Of a DNA stretch of 52,641 nucleotides, positions 15,704 to 23,886 are shown piece after piece; the first letter of the stretch is position 1; each line of letters begins with the position of its first letter. The translations under genes and the position numbers were made by a program. The stretch lies in assembly GCA_002746415.1 (NCBI GenBank), contig NVXD01000008.1:1-52641 (forward strand), in the 5' to 3' direction. Under the pieces are notes generated by a model, which saw only the letters and a program-made list of their open reading frames with translations, was not told the DNA's origin and ran no database searches. The DNA comes from Flavobacteriaceae bacterium. GTDB lineage: Bacteria > Bacteroidota > Bacteroidia > Flavobacteriales > Flavobacteriaceae.

Positions 15704-16900
15704 TTGCTCCTATTAATGGGGTTCTGGGTAACAGCACAAGAGCGTCCGATTGCTATCTTTATAGACTGTAACTGCGATAACCGGTTTATACGGCAACAGC
15801 TAGCCTATGTAAACCATGTTAGGGATCAAGGTTTGGCAGATATACAGTTGTTTATCTATGATATAAAAATGGGTAGCGGAGGGCGTTCTTATACGTTAGA
15901 CTTTAAAGGTAAGAATGCTTTCGATGATAACAACAAAAAGCTGGTTTATGAAACCACCCCCACAATGACTTCTTCTGAAGTACGCCAAGGCCTTCTTAAA
16001 AAAATACAATTGGGTTTAGTAGGATATTTGATGGAAACAGAAATGGCAGATGATATTGTATTTATAGTTACACCATCAAGCGCTAACCCCCATGAAGTAA
16101 CCACCACTGAGGATGCCTGGGCCAATTGGATTTTTGAAATTTATGGGGAAGGCGAATTTAAGAAAGAAACAAGTAAAAGTAAACACCGCCTAGAATTTGG
16201 TTTTGAAGGAGATAAAATAACAGAAAAATGGCGGATTCGTACAGATATTGAACTGAACAGATCAGTAGATAAATTTGAAAATGATGGGGAGACCTTTCAT
16301 AGCAAAAGAGAAGAATATGAATTTGATGGTAGCGTGGTTAGAAGCTTATGTGATCACTGGTCTTTAGGAATGTTCACAGGAATACAACATGATAGTTATA
16401 ACAACTTAAAATTATCCATTGCCGCACAGCCAGCAATTGAATATAGTATTTTTCCTTATAGTGAAGTGCTCATGCGCGAAATAAGCTTTGCCTATAGGAT
16501 TGGATACCTTTATAATGAATACCAAGAACCCACAATTTATAGTTTAATGAGTGAATCTCTGTACGGGCAGACCCTTAATTTAAAATTACAGTTTAGGCAA
16601 GATTGGGGCAATTTATCAGCCAATTTGGCTGCTTCATCTTATTTGCATGATTTTTCTAAGAATCGTGTCAAATTTAGAAGTAATGTTTCTGTTAGAGTTC
16701 TGAAGGGTTTGTCCGTACGTTTTTCTTCTAACCTAGAGCTTATTCGGGATCAGATAAGCCTGCCTGCAGGGGATGCCTCCTTAGAGGATGTGCTGTTGCA
16801 ACAGCGGCAAATAGCAACAGATTTTAAACTTGGTTTTAGAGTTGGCTTGGGATATACCTTTGGTTCTGCCTATAATAATATCATCAATACCCGATTGTAG
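15704..16900 (+). CDS. Outer membrane beta-barrel-like protein of unknown function
   Basis: The frame encodes about 398 residues from a TTG. The region before ERPIAIFIDC looks like a signal peptide, but it is only complete if translation starts upstream at an unusual codon: the in-frame sequence IKHKTIVLIHLLLLMGFW lacks ATG, GTG or TTG ahead of it. Residues about 15-150 form a soluble alpha/beta domain (IAIFIDCNCDNRF, DDIVFIVTPSSANP). About 160-398 is rich in alternating aromatic/polar strands and ends YTFGSAYNNIINTRL, typical of a beta-barrel in the outer membrane. No family was identified. The stop codon directly abuts the stop of the convergent response regulator gene. Confidence 0.6.
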   Translation: MLLLMGFWVTAQERPIAIFIDCNCDNRFIRQQLAYVNHVRDQGLADIQLFIYDIKMGSGGRSYTLDFKGKNAFDDNNKKLVYETTPTMTSSEVRQGLLKKIQLGLVGYLMETEMADDIVFIVTPSSANPHEVTTTEDAWANWIFEIYGEGEFKKETSKSKHRLEFGFEGDKITEKWRIRTDIELNRSVDKFENDGETFHSKREEYEFDGSVVRSLCDHWSLGMFTGIQHDSYNNLKLSIAAQPAIEYSIFPYSEVLMREISFAYRIGYLYNEYQEPTIYSLMSESLYGQTLNLKLQFRQDWGNLSANLAASSYLHDFSKNRVKFRSNVSVRVLKGLSVRFSSNLELIRDQISLPAGDASLEDVLLQQRQIATDFKLGFRVGLGYTFGSAYNNIINTRL

Positions 16901-17668
16901 TTAACGGTCTAACCAGGTCTGGAAGTCTGATGCCCGCCTACTGCTTACCATAATTTCCTTAAAAGGAGAGACTGTGTTAAGTTCAATCTTAAGGCGCCCC
17001 TTAAAATGTTTGTGTACGACTATAATACTATTGATATGCACAATCATTTGCCTGTTGATTCTAAAAAAATCCTTAGGATCTAGTATGGACTCTAGCTCTT
17101 CTAAAGATTGGGATATCATAAAACGTTTTTGTTGTCTAGTGTGCAAAAAGCTAATACGTTCCTCTGAGTAAAACTGGCTTATATCTCCCACATCTACGGA
17201 AAACATCTTGGTTCCAGATTTAACCAAAAAACGATCTTTATAGGTTGTGTTTTGTTGACTAAGAGATGCCATTAATTGCTGTAATTGGTCTGATGACTGT
17301 CCGTTCAATTTCTTTTGCAATTGCTCTAATTTTTGAAAAGCCTTTTCTAGCTTGTCATAATTGATAGGTTTTAGCAGGTAGTCAATGCTATTTACCTTAA
17401 AAGCATCCAAGGCATAACGGTTATGGGCGGTGGTAAATACCACCAAACAATTGATTTCTATTTTTTTAAGAATGTCAAAACTGTTGCCATCCAATAAATG
17501 AATATCCATAAACAAAAGGTCTGGCAGGCCTTGGTTGGTAAACCATGCTATAGCCTCTTTTACGGAACGGATCTTTGCCAATATTTTAAAGTTAGGATTG
17601 TATTGCAATACCAGCTGCTCCAATTTATTTGCTGCCAAAACTTCATCTTCTATAATTACAATATTCAT
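16901..17668 (-). CDS. LytTR family response regulator
   Basis: The 255-residue protein has an N-terminal receiver domain (1-120) with the acidic pair E7-D8, the phospho-acceptor Asp55 (LLFMDIHLLDG), T/A at FTTAHN and the lysine in YLLKPI. A C-terminal LytTR DNA-binding domain follows (about 145-255; FLVKSGTKMFSVDVGDISQF). Its start overlaps the end of the histidine kinase gene by four bases (ATGA), so the two are translated together. The stop codon abuts that of the convergent outer membrane protein gene. It belongs to the LytS/LytR (AlgR-type) systems common in Bacteroidota. Likely targets are its own operon or the neighbouring membrane protein. Confidence 0.92.
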   Translation of the reverse strand: MNIVIIEDEVLAANKLEQLVLQYNPNFKILAKIRSVKEAIAWFTNQGLPDLLFMDIHLLDGNSFDILKKIEINCLVVFTTAHNRYALDAFKVNSIDYLLKPINYDKLEKAFQKLEQLQKKLNGQSSDQLQQLMASLSQQNTTYKDRFLVKSGTKMFSVDVGDISQFYSEERISFLHTRQQKRFMISQSLEELESILDPKDFFRINRQMIVHINSIIVVHKHFKGRLKIELNTVSPFKEIMVSSRRASDFQTWLDR

Positions 17669-18720
17669 ATCTTTTTGGGTGATAGTAGGGGTAAATCAAC
17701 TTTAAAAGTGTTTCCCTCATTTAAAATGCTAATTTCTTGTTTAGAAATTAATTGGTACCGCCTTTTTATATTTTCTAAGCCCATTCCTGTTTTCTCATAG
17801 TCCGGTACCTCACGTAAAGCGATATTGTTGGTCACTGTTATACTAGGGGCATCTGTTGTATATATCTTGATGACCAAAGGTTTTTCGGGCGACATAATAT
17901 TATGTTTCAAGGCATTCTCCAATAACATTTGCAAGGCTAGGGGCGGAATTAAATGATTATGATAGGCGTCTGCCACCTCAAATTTTATTTGTAATTCTTC
18001 CTGAAAGCGTTGACGTAATAAAAAAACATAGTAATTTAAAAACTCCAACTCCTCTTGGAGCACTACCAATTCTGCATTGTTATTTTGCAATACATAGCGG
18101 TATACCTCTGAGAATCCGTCTAGAAAACGTAGCGCCTTCATATTTTTAGGGGCTATTAAGGAAGAGAGTATGTTTAGGTTGTTAAACATAAAATGTGGAG
18201 AAAGATGCGATTTTAAGGTAATAAGCTCCGAGCTAATCTGCTCTTTTTTCATTTGTTCCTGTTCCAGATTGGCCTTTTTCCATTTTTTTAAAAACACATA
18301 ACCAAATTGCACAGAGAACACCGGTATTAAAAATAAAAGGCCATAAATATTTAAGAGCATGAATTGATCGTCATTGGGCGGTAGGGCGGTATAACGGTTT
18401 TTAAAAAACCAGTAGGACACATTAATATAAAGCATGGTAAACAGTAAGCTCAGGAGCAGCTGTAGACCAAAACGTTTATCTGCTGTAAGGGCCTTAGGAA
18501 AACTGCGTTCAACAGCCCTGAATAGCAAGACATTACCAAACCATAACCAGAAAAATAGCAGCAACAGCCATAAGATAATTACTTGGTATAGGGGGTAATT
18601 CCCTTCTTCTTGTGCCTGCTCCACATATATTCCAAACACCAGAATAATGATAGCAAGGAGTATCAGCAAGATTTTTTGCCCCTTAAACCAAGATTCTGAA
18701 ATGTGAGGAAACTTACTCAA
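17665..18720 (-). CDS. LytS-type sensor histidine kinase
   Basis: The 351-residue protein has four predicted membrane helices (about 17-32, 45-68, 86-106, 120-145). A cytoplasmic part with the His_kinase motif LSPHFMFNNLN follows (phospho-acceptor His176), then a degenerate HATPase domain (PPLALQMLLENALKHN; later GMGLENIKRRY). This is the 5TM-less LytS/YehU type paired with LytTR regulators. The start is TTG inside TTGAGTAA, overlapping the end of the upstream 410-residue protein gene by eight bases. The partner regulator overlaps at the other end, so the three genes form one operon. There is no large periplasmic sensor domain, so the co-encoded exported protein could supply the signal (inference). 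Confidence 0.9.
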   Translation of the reverse strand: MSKFPHISESWFKGQKILLILLAIIILVFGIYVEQAQEEGNYPLYQVIILWLLLLFFWLWFGNVLLFRAVERSFPKALTADKRFGLQLLLSLLFTMLYINVSYWFFKNRYTALPPNDDQFMLLNIYGLLFLIPVFSVQFGYVFLKKWKKANLEQEQMKKEQISSELITLKSHLSPHFMFNNLNILSSLIAPKNMKALRFLDGFSEVYRYVLQNNNAELVVLQEELEFLNYYVFLLRQRFQEELQIKFEVADAYHNHLIPPLALQMLLENALKHNIMSPEKPLVIKIYTTDAPSITVTNNIALREVPDYEKTGMGLENIKRRYQLISKQEISILNEGNTFKVDLPLLSPKKI

Positions 18721-19945
18721 AAGCTATAGTTTTAATATTTTCCCATGCGATGTAGTCAGTCTTCCCTTGGCGGGTTCTAACAATTACTCCCTCATTCTCC
18801 TCGGTAACATTATCATCGTCTCCCAACAACAATTGGGTACCATTTTTTAAGAGGACCAAGGCGTATTTGTCATTCTGTGGAGCTATTTGTGCTATCCTGT
18901 AGAAGGGAATGTCATATTCATAATTGTTGTTTTCACCAGTTAAAACCTCCACCCGGTACATTTGGTTGAGATTATAAACCAATTGTCCTTTATACTTTTT
19001 TCCATTATTGGTGGTGACTACACCTTTTAAAACACCTGTTTTTTTAAAAGCCTTAAATCCTTTAGGTTTTGTTGGGGAAGGCATAAACCTCGCTGAGATT
19101 AAATGTTCCCATTCCAGCTCTATGGCGCCAAAATCCAAGCCCATGATCATAATACCATGATTGCCATCATCTACATCGTCATGATTGTTTAAAAACATAC
19201 GTTTACCATTGACAAGTGTAATTAAAGCACCATCGTCTTGGGCTTTAATTTCGTATATATCCTTAAACTTTAAGTCTACTTTTTTGTCCTTTCTTCTACC
19301 TTGTATATTGTCATATTGAAAACTCTCTTCATCATCCCAGGAAACATATCCAGAATAACTTCCAATAGATGTTAAAAAACTGCCATACATGGGTTTGCCT
19401 CGTATTAATCTATATGCGGGGTCAAAAGATTGAAAAGTGATTTTTTTTATATTTTTTAAATATAGCGTATGCCTTTTTCTGCTTTTATCATATAGAAAAA
19501 TCCGATCATCTAGATCACCGTTTTTGCTCATGTCTAATTCCACAGTCTTTCCATCTTTTAATCCAAGCAGTACTTTATTGTTTCCTACTGGTTTTAGATA
19601 GGCGATATCTCCAAAGCTGGAGCTAAAACTGGGAGATGAATCGGGTATTTTATCCTCCCATAATTGCATGAATCCTAGGTCCAAATCCTTACTTTTTTTC
19701 TTAAGGTCTTTTGGTTTTTTCTTGCCTAAGAAATAGTACACAGGGCTTTTTGCTCGTACTGCATAGAAAATATCTTCCCATAGGCCCTGTTCATTATCCC
19801 AGATAATTTGTCCTTTAAGGGTCTTACCATCTTTAAGTTGTATGGAGGCAAATATGGCTCCTTGTGGAGTTTGGCAGTATCCAAAAAAAGGAACCAACAG
19901 CAGTAATAAGAAAAGTAGGAGGTTAATTTTTAAGGAATAAAACAT
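18713..19945 (-). CDS. Exported protein of unknown function, first gene of a two-component operon
   Basis: The 410-residue protein has a clear signal peptide (about 1-24, ending FFGYCQ). The mature part is beta-rich and repeats a motif like K-x-L-K-G-Q-I-I-W-D-N-E (about residues 35-50), YSGYVSWDDEESFQYDNI (about 190) and KYKGQLVYNLNQMYRVEV (about 300), suggesting three similar small beta domains that act on or bind a ligand. No enzyme motif was recognised. It is first in an operon with the histidine kinase (8-base overlap) and response regulator, which suggests that it is the extracytoplasmic sensor or an accessory of that system. No close family is known to me. Confidence 0.6.
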   Translation of the reverse strand: MFYSLKINLLLFLLLLLVPFFGYCQTPQGAIFASIQLKDGKTLKGQIIWDNEQGLWEDIFYAVRAKSPVYYFLGKKKPKDLKKKSKDLDLGFMQLWEDKIPDSSPSFSSSFGDIAYLKPVGNNKVLLGLKDGKTVELDMSKNGDLDDRIFLYDKSRKRHTLYLKNIKKITFQSFDPAYRLIRGKPMYGSFLTSIGSYSGYVSWDDEESFQYDNIQGRRKDKKVDLKFKDIYEIKAQDDGALITLVNGKRMFLNNHDDVDDGNHGIMIMGLDFGAIELEWEHLISARFMPSPTKPKGFKAFKKTGVLKGVVTTNNGKKYKGQLVYNLNQMYRVEVLTGENNNYEYDIPFYRIAQIAPQNDKYALVLLKNGTQLLLGDDDNVTEENEGVIVRTRQGKTDYIAWENIKTIAFE

Positions 19946-20451
19946 GATGATGCAGTTTAAAAATTGAAATTTGGATGAAATGTCTGCAGTACTTTATAAT
20001 GTTGACAATAAGTTGGACTCCACTCAAAAGTAGTTTAAAATCTGTTCTATACAAAGCTGAGACCTCTTCTGCTATTAGGAAAGTGAGGAAAACAGAAGGC
20101 TCAAAATACGTTGGTTTTTGATTTGAAGGCAGTCAGTTTTAAAATTATTGCGTTTAACCGAAAATGGGGGAATAACGGAATAGAAATTAGGGGGCTTGTA
20201 GGTTGCTTAGTTAATGGAGGAGCGCAATCGATTTCATTTTGTTGATTTTCTTCTTAATTAGGACCACTTATGGGAGGTGTGTTATTTGGATACGTAGCTG
20301 TCTTTCTAAGGCTTTATTTTGCTCATTTTTTCTATTTTTTTTGTTGATTTGGACATTATTTACTTAACAGGAAGTCACTTACAAAATTTCCTATTTTTTA
20401 AAAAGCAACAAATTTCTTTTTGGATAGGTGAAAAGAAAATGATACATTCGT

Positions 20452-20484
20452 GAACGTTAACAGTTTTTTTGTGTACGTTAACGA
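20452..20484 (+). promoter_or_regulatory. Candidate LacI-family operators
   Basis: GAACGTTAAC and TACGTTAACGA contain two copies of a CGTTAAC(G) palindrome with centres 21 bases apart. The same 8-bp palindrome appears as an overlapping pair at 34605-34618. The LacI-family gene at 28938 lies in the same locus and is the natural candidate binder. Confidence 0.6.
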
Positions 20485-20676
20485 TAAATTGTAATCGATT
20501 GCATTTTTCTGGAGCTCAAGAAACTACATTGTGGCAAATTAAGTTCCTATTTAATATTAAATGACCTTTTAACCAACATAAATGATGAATTAATCCTAAA
20601 AAAACCTGCTATGATACATGCAAATAAGAGCCCCTGAAAAACGGTATGCTAGAGGACATAAAAACATACTAGTATT

Positions 20677-20713
20677 AAAAAGCTACCTCGTTTCAAAACT
20701 CGAAGTAGTTTTT
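20677..20713 (+). promoter_or_regulatory. Terminator-like hairpin in the susC leader
   Basis: AAAAAGCTACCTCG (20677-20690) pairs with CGAAGTAGTTTTT (20701-20713) with one bulge and one wobble around a TTTCAAAACT loop. The 3' arm ends in a run of five T. It lies about 70 bases before the susC ATG and could attenuate transcription or end a short upstream RNA. Confidence 0.5.
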
Positions 20714-20783
20714 GCTGTTTATTCAATACTAAATACTTAAAATTTTCAGAAAAATTTTATTAACTAACTAAACTGAATATAAT

Positions 20784-23700
20784 ATGAAAAGAATGCTTAT
20801 TAAAAAGCTAATACCAAAAGCGAGGAGCTTTTTGCTTTTTGGTGCTTTGTGTGTGATGGGAGTAGTTTCCGTTAATGCAAGTGCGAAATTAGATGATACC
20901 GTCAATTTGGGTGATGGTATACAATCTACTGTTACAGGTGTTGTAACAGATGAGAATGGGGTGCCGTTACCAGGGGCCAGCGTTGTAGAAAAAGGTACAA
21001 CTAATGGTACCGTTACAGACTTTGATGGAAATTATTCCATTGAGGCAGCTGGAGATGCAACCTTAATATTTAGCTATATTGGTTATAAAGCTATTGAAGT
21101 TGCTGTTGATGGACAAGCTACTGTTAATGCTAGTCTTGAGACCGATGCTAGTCAGTTAGACGAAGTAATAGTAGTAGGTTATGGTACGCAACGTAAAAAG
21201 GATATTACCGGTGCCATTACTTCAGTTTCAGGGGATGATTTGAATATTACCCGTGAAAGTAATGCCCTAAATGCACTGGCTGGGAAAGTAGCCGGTTTGG
21301 ATGTAGGTATTTCTAGTACAGCACCAGGAAGTTCCCCAAATCTATTGATTCGTGGTAGAAGTTCATTAAACTTCTCTAACGAACCTCTAATTGTTTTGGA
21401 TGGAATTCCTTTGGAAGGTAATCTAAGTGATATTAACTCAGCAGACATTGCTTCTGTGCAAGTACTTAAAGATGCTTCTTCCGCTGCCATTTATGGTGCC
21501 AGAGGTGCAAATGGTGTAATTTTGATAACCACTAAGAGAGGTAAAGTAGGGAAAGCTAGATTTACCTATGATACCTATTATGGTTTTTCAGAAGTAGCTG
21601 AAACATATGATGTATGGGATGCTGATCAATATGTGAACAACAGAAGAGAAGCAAACAGATCTGCAGACGAACAAGCAGATGGTGTTACTCCAGGCACATA
21701 CACACTTCCATCTGCTGCAGATGTATTGGAGCCACTACAATTGGCTGCTTACAATGCAGGTATAAATACAGATTTCTTTGACTTAGGATTGCATAATGGT
21801 AAACAAGTAAGTCATCAGTTAGGAGTTTCTGGAGGTTCAGAAAAAGTGAGATACGCGCTTTCCTTAAGTTATTTTGAACAAGAAGGTGTTTATAAACTAG
21901 CAGATTATAAGCGATATACGTTTAGATCTAATATTGACGTAAATGCTACGGATAAGCTAAAATTTGGTTTGTCTCAACAAATTAATTTTTCTAAAAGGAA
22001 TAGTTATGATGCCTTAGGGGGTATCATGAGAAACTCTCCTTTGGTGACGCCTTATGACGAAAATGGTGTAGCGACTTTAGATCCAATAAGTGATGGATTA
22101 AGATGGAACTTTTTAAGTAATGAAACGCCAGGGAACTATGTTGATGAGCGTGTAAATTATAGATATTTAGCCAACATTTTTGCTAGCTATCAAATTTTGG
22201 ATGAATTAAAGTTTACGTTAAACTTGCAACCACAGTTTGAGTCTATCGCTGACAATGATTACCGTGCTTCCCAGTCTGCTAATCGTACTGGAGCCCTTTC
22301 ACAGGCAAATAAAGACAAACGAGAAAATACCGCCTATACTATTGAGAATATTTTAAACTATTCCAAAGTTTTTAAGGATGACCATTCTTTAGATGCAACT
22401 TTCCTATATAGTTTTCAGGAAACAAAAAGAGACTTCTTAAGACTTAGGACTTCAGGACCAGCTTCAGATAGCCAATTGTTTAATAACTTAAGCGATGCCT
22501 CTCAAGTAGATTCAAGGGATAGTTCCTTGGAAACAGAAGGATGGACATCCTATATGGGTAGATTTAACTATGGTTATAAAAGCAAATACTTACTAACGCT
22601 TACCGGTAGGTATGATGGGTCATCCAAATTGTCCGAGGGCAATAAATGGGGCTTTTTTCCTTCTGCATCTTTTGCATGGAGAATCCTAGAGGAAGATTTT
22701 TTAAGTGATCAAACAGTTTTTAGTGATCTTAAATTAAGAACTGGATATGGACAGGTAGGTCGTAACCCTATTAGTCCTTATGCAACCTTAGGAGGTATTG
22801 AACGTTTTGAAGGTTCTTTTGGGAGCAATCCTGCTTTTGGTTTTCAGCCAGAAGATATTGCAAACCCAGATTTGAAATGGGAAACCACTACTACCTTTGA
22901 TATAGGAATTGATTTTGCTTTTGCAAACAATAGAATTTCTGGTGCTATTGATTACTATACTGGTAATACTAATGATTTATTGTTAAACAGAGTACTTCCT
23001 GCTACTTCTGGTTTTGAATCTATCCTTCAAAATGTTGGTGAGACAAAGAACTCAGGATTTGAAGTTGTTTTGAGCACAGTAAATATTAATACAGAAGACT
23101 TCAAATGGACTACTAATTTTAATTTTTCAACCAATAAAAGTGAAATTGTAAGTCTATTAGATAGCACATCTGATGATATAGGAAACGGTTGGTTTATTGG
23201 AGAATCTTTAAGTGTTGATTATGATCGTGTTTTTGATGGTATTTGGCAATTGGAGGAAGAAGCTCTGGCAGATAGTTTCGGAAGAAGACCTGGAGATATT
23301 AAATTGAAGGATGTCAATGGTGATGGAGTTCTTAATGATGATGACCGACAAATTATTGGTCAGAGAGATCCAAAATGGATTGGTGGTTTAACCAGTAAAA
23401 TTGAGTACAAAGGCTTAGATTTTACAGTAGCACTTTATACGCGTCAAGGAAATATTACACGTTCTAGAGCACTAAGCGATATTAGTATTTTTGGAAGGTA
23501 CAATGACCTGGATTTAGATTATTGGACTCCTGAGAATCCTAGTAACACATTTCCTAGAGCTAACGCCGATAGGGAAAGACCTCTAGATCGTAATGTTTTA
23601 AGTTATGTTGATGGTTCTTTTGTAAGGATTCGTAACATTACACTTGGATATAATTTTGACGCTAAAGTTGCAGAATACCTTGGACTTGAAAAGTTTAGAT

Positions 23701-23864
23701 TGTATGCTACTGCACAAAACCCATTCCTATTTACTTCTGCAGATTTGAAAGGATATGATCCTGAAACTGGTAGAGGTAATTTGGATGATGGTATTTTGAA
23801 TTTATCCAACGATTATACGGCAACACCAAGAACCATTTTGTTTGGTCTTAATGTATCATTTTAA
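20784..23864 (+). CDS. SusC/RagA-family TonB-dependent outer membrane transporter
   Basis: The 1026-residue protein has a signal peptide (about 1-34) and a carboxypeptidase-regulatory-like domain (about 47-120, VTGVVTDENGVPLPGASVVE). A TonB-box-like DEVIVVGYGTQ segment (126-136), plug domain (about 140-250, DASSAAIYGARGANGVI) and 22-strand barrel ending in a hydrophobic strand (ILFGLNVSF) follow. Length is normal for the family. It imports oligosaccharides across the outer membrane together with the SusD lipoprotein encoded 22 bases downstream. The locus also encodes a LacI regulator, DUF1080 proteins, oxidoreductases and uronate enzymes, so the ligand is probably a glycoside or uronic-acid-containing oligosaccharide; this is inference. 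Confidence 0.95.
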   Translation: MKRMLIKKLIPKARSFLLFGALCVMGVVSVNASAKLDDTVNLGDGIQSTVTGVVTDENGVPLPGASVVEKGTTNGTVTDFDGNYSIEAAGDATLIFSYIGYKAIEVAVDGQATVNASLETDASQLDEVIVVGYGTQRKKDITGAITSVSGDDLNITRESNALNALAGKVAGLDVGISSTAPGSSPNLLIRGRSSLNFSNEPLIVLDGIPLEGNLSDINSADIASVQVLKDASSAAIYGARGANGVILITTKRGKVGKARFTYDTYYGFSEVAETYDVWDADQYVNNRREANRSADEQADGVTPGTYTLPSAADVLEPLQLAAYNAGINTDFFDLGLHNGKQVSHQLGVSGGSEKVRYALSLSYFEQEGVYKLADYKRYTFRSNIDVNATDKLKFGLSQQINFSKRNSYDALGGIMRNSPLVTPYDENGVATLDPISDGLRWNFLSNETPGNYVDERVNYRYLANIFASYQILDELKFTLNLQPQFESIADNDYRASQSANRTGALSQANKDKRENTAYTIENILNYSKVFKDDHSLDATFLYSFQETKRDFLRLRTSGPASDSQLFNNLSDASQVDSRDSSLETEGWTSYMGRFNYGYKSKYLLTLTGRYDGSSKLSEGNKWGFFPSASFAWRILEEDFLSDQTVFSDLKLRTGYGQVGRNPISPYATLGGIERFEGSFGSNPAFGFQPEDIANPDLKWETTTTFDIGIDFAFANNRISGAIDYYTGNTNDLLLNRVLPATSGFESILQNVGETKNSGFEVVLSTVNINTEDFKWTTNFNFSTNKSEIVSLLDSTSDDIGNGWFIGESLSVDYDRVFDGIWQLEEEALADSFGRRPGDIKLKDVNGDGVLNDDDRQIIGQRDPKWIGGLTSKIEYKGLDFTVALYTRQGNITRSRALSDISIFGRYNDLDLDYWTPENPSNTFPRANADRERPLDRNVLSYVDGSFVRIRNITLGYNFDAKVAEYLGLEKFRLYATAQNPFLFTSADLKGYDPETGRGNLDDGILNLSNDYTATPRTILFGLNVSF

Positions 23865-23886
23865 TTTAATTTTTAAAGATTTGAAC

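Larger units (their letters stand above)
19946..20783 (+). promoter_or_regulatory. susC upstream region with operators and leader hairpin
   Basis: No gene was found in these 838 bases between the divergent exported-protein gene and susC. CGTTAAC (20455-20461) and the palindrome CGTTAACG (20476-20483) are spaced 21 bases apart, two helical turns, and match the motif in the 34.6-kb divergent promoter. AATCGATT occurs at 20226-20233 and 20493-20500. The leader ends with a terminator-like hairpin at 20677-20713. The promoter for susC is therefore likely close to 20.45-20.55 kb. Confidence 0.6.

Noticed and set aside
16891-16910. Abutting stop codons of convergent genes considered as unusual
   Set aside because: Tight convergent packing is common in bacteria; it does not by itself imply a regulatory mechanism.
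18661-18690. A TATCAGCAAGAT match to the dispersed repeat core
   Set aside because: It lies inside the kinase coding region, lacks the flanking similarity, and encodes an ordinary membrane helix.
20226-20500. Two AATCGATT palindromes upstream of susC considered as operators
   Set aside because: The 8-mer is AT-rich and simple, also occurs by chance elsewhere, and is absent from the second locus promoter, unlike CGTTAACG.
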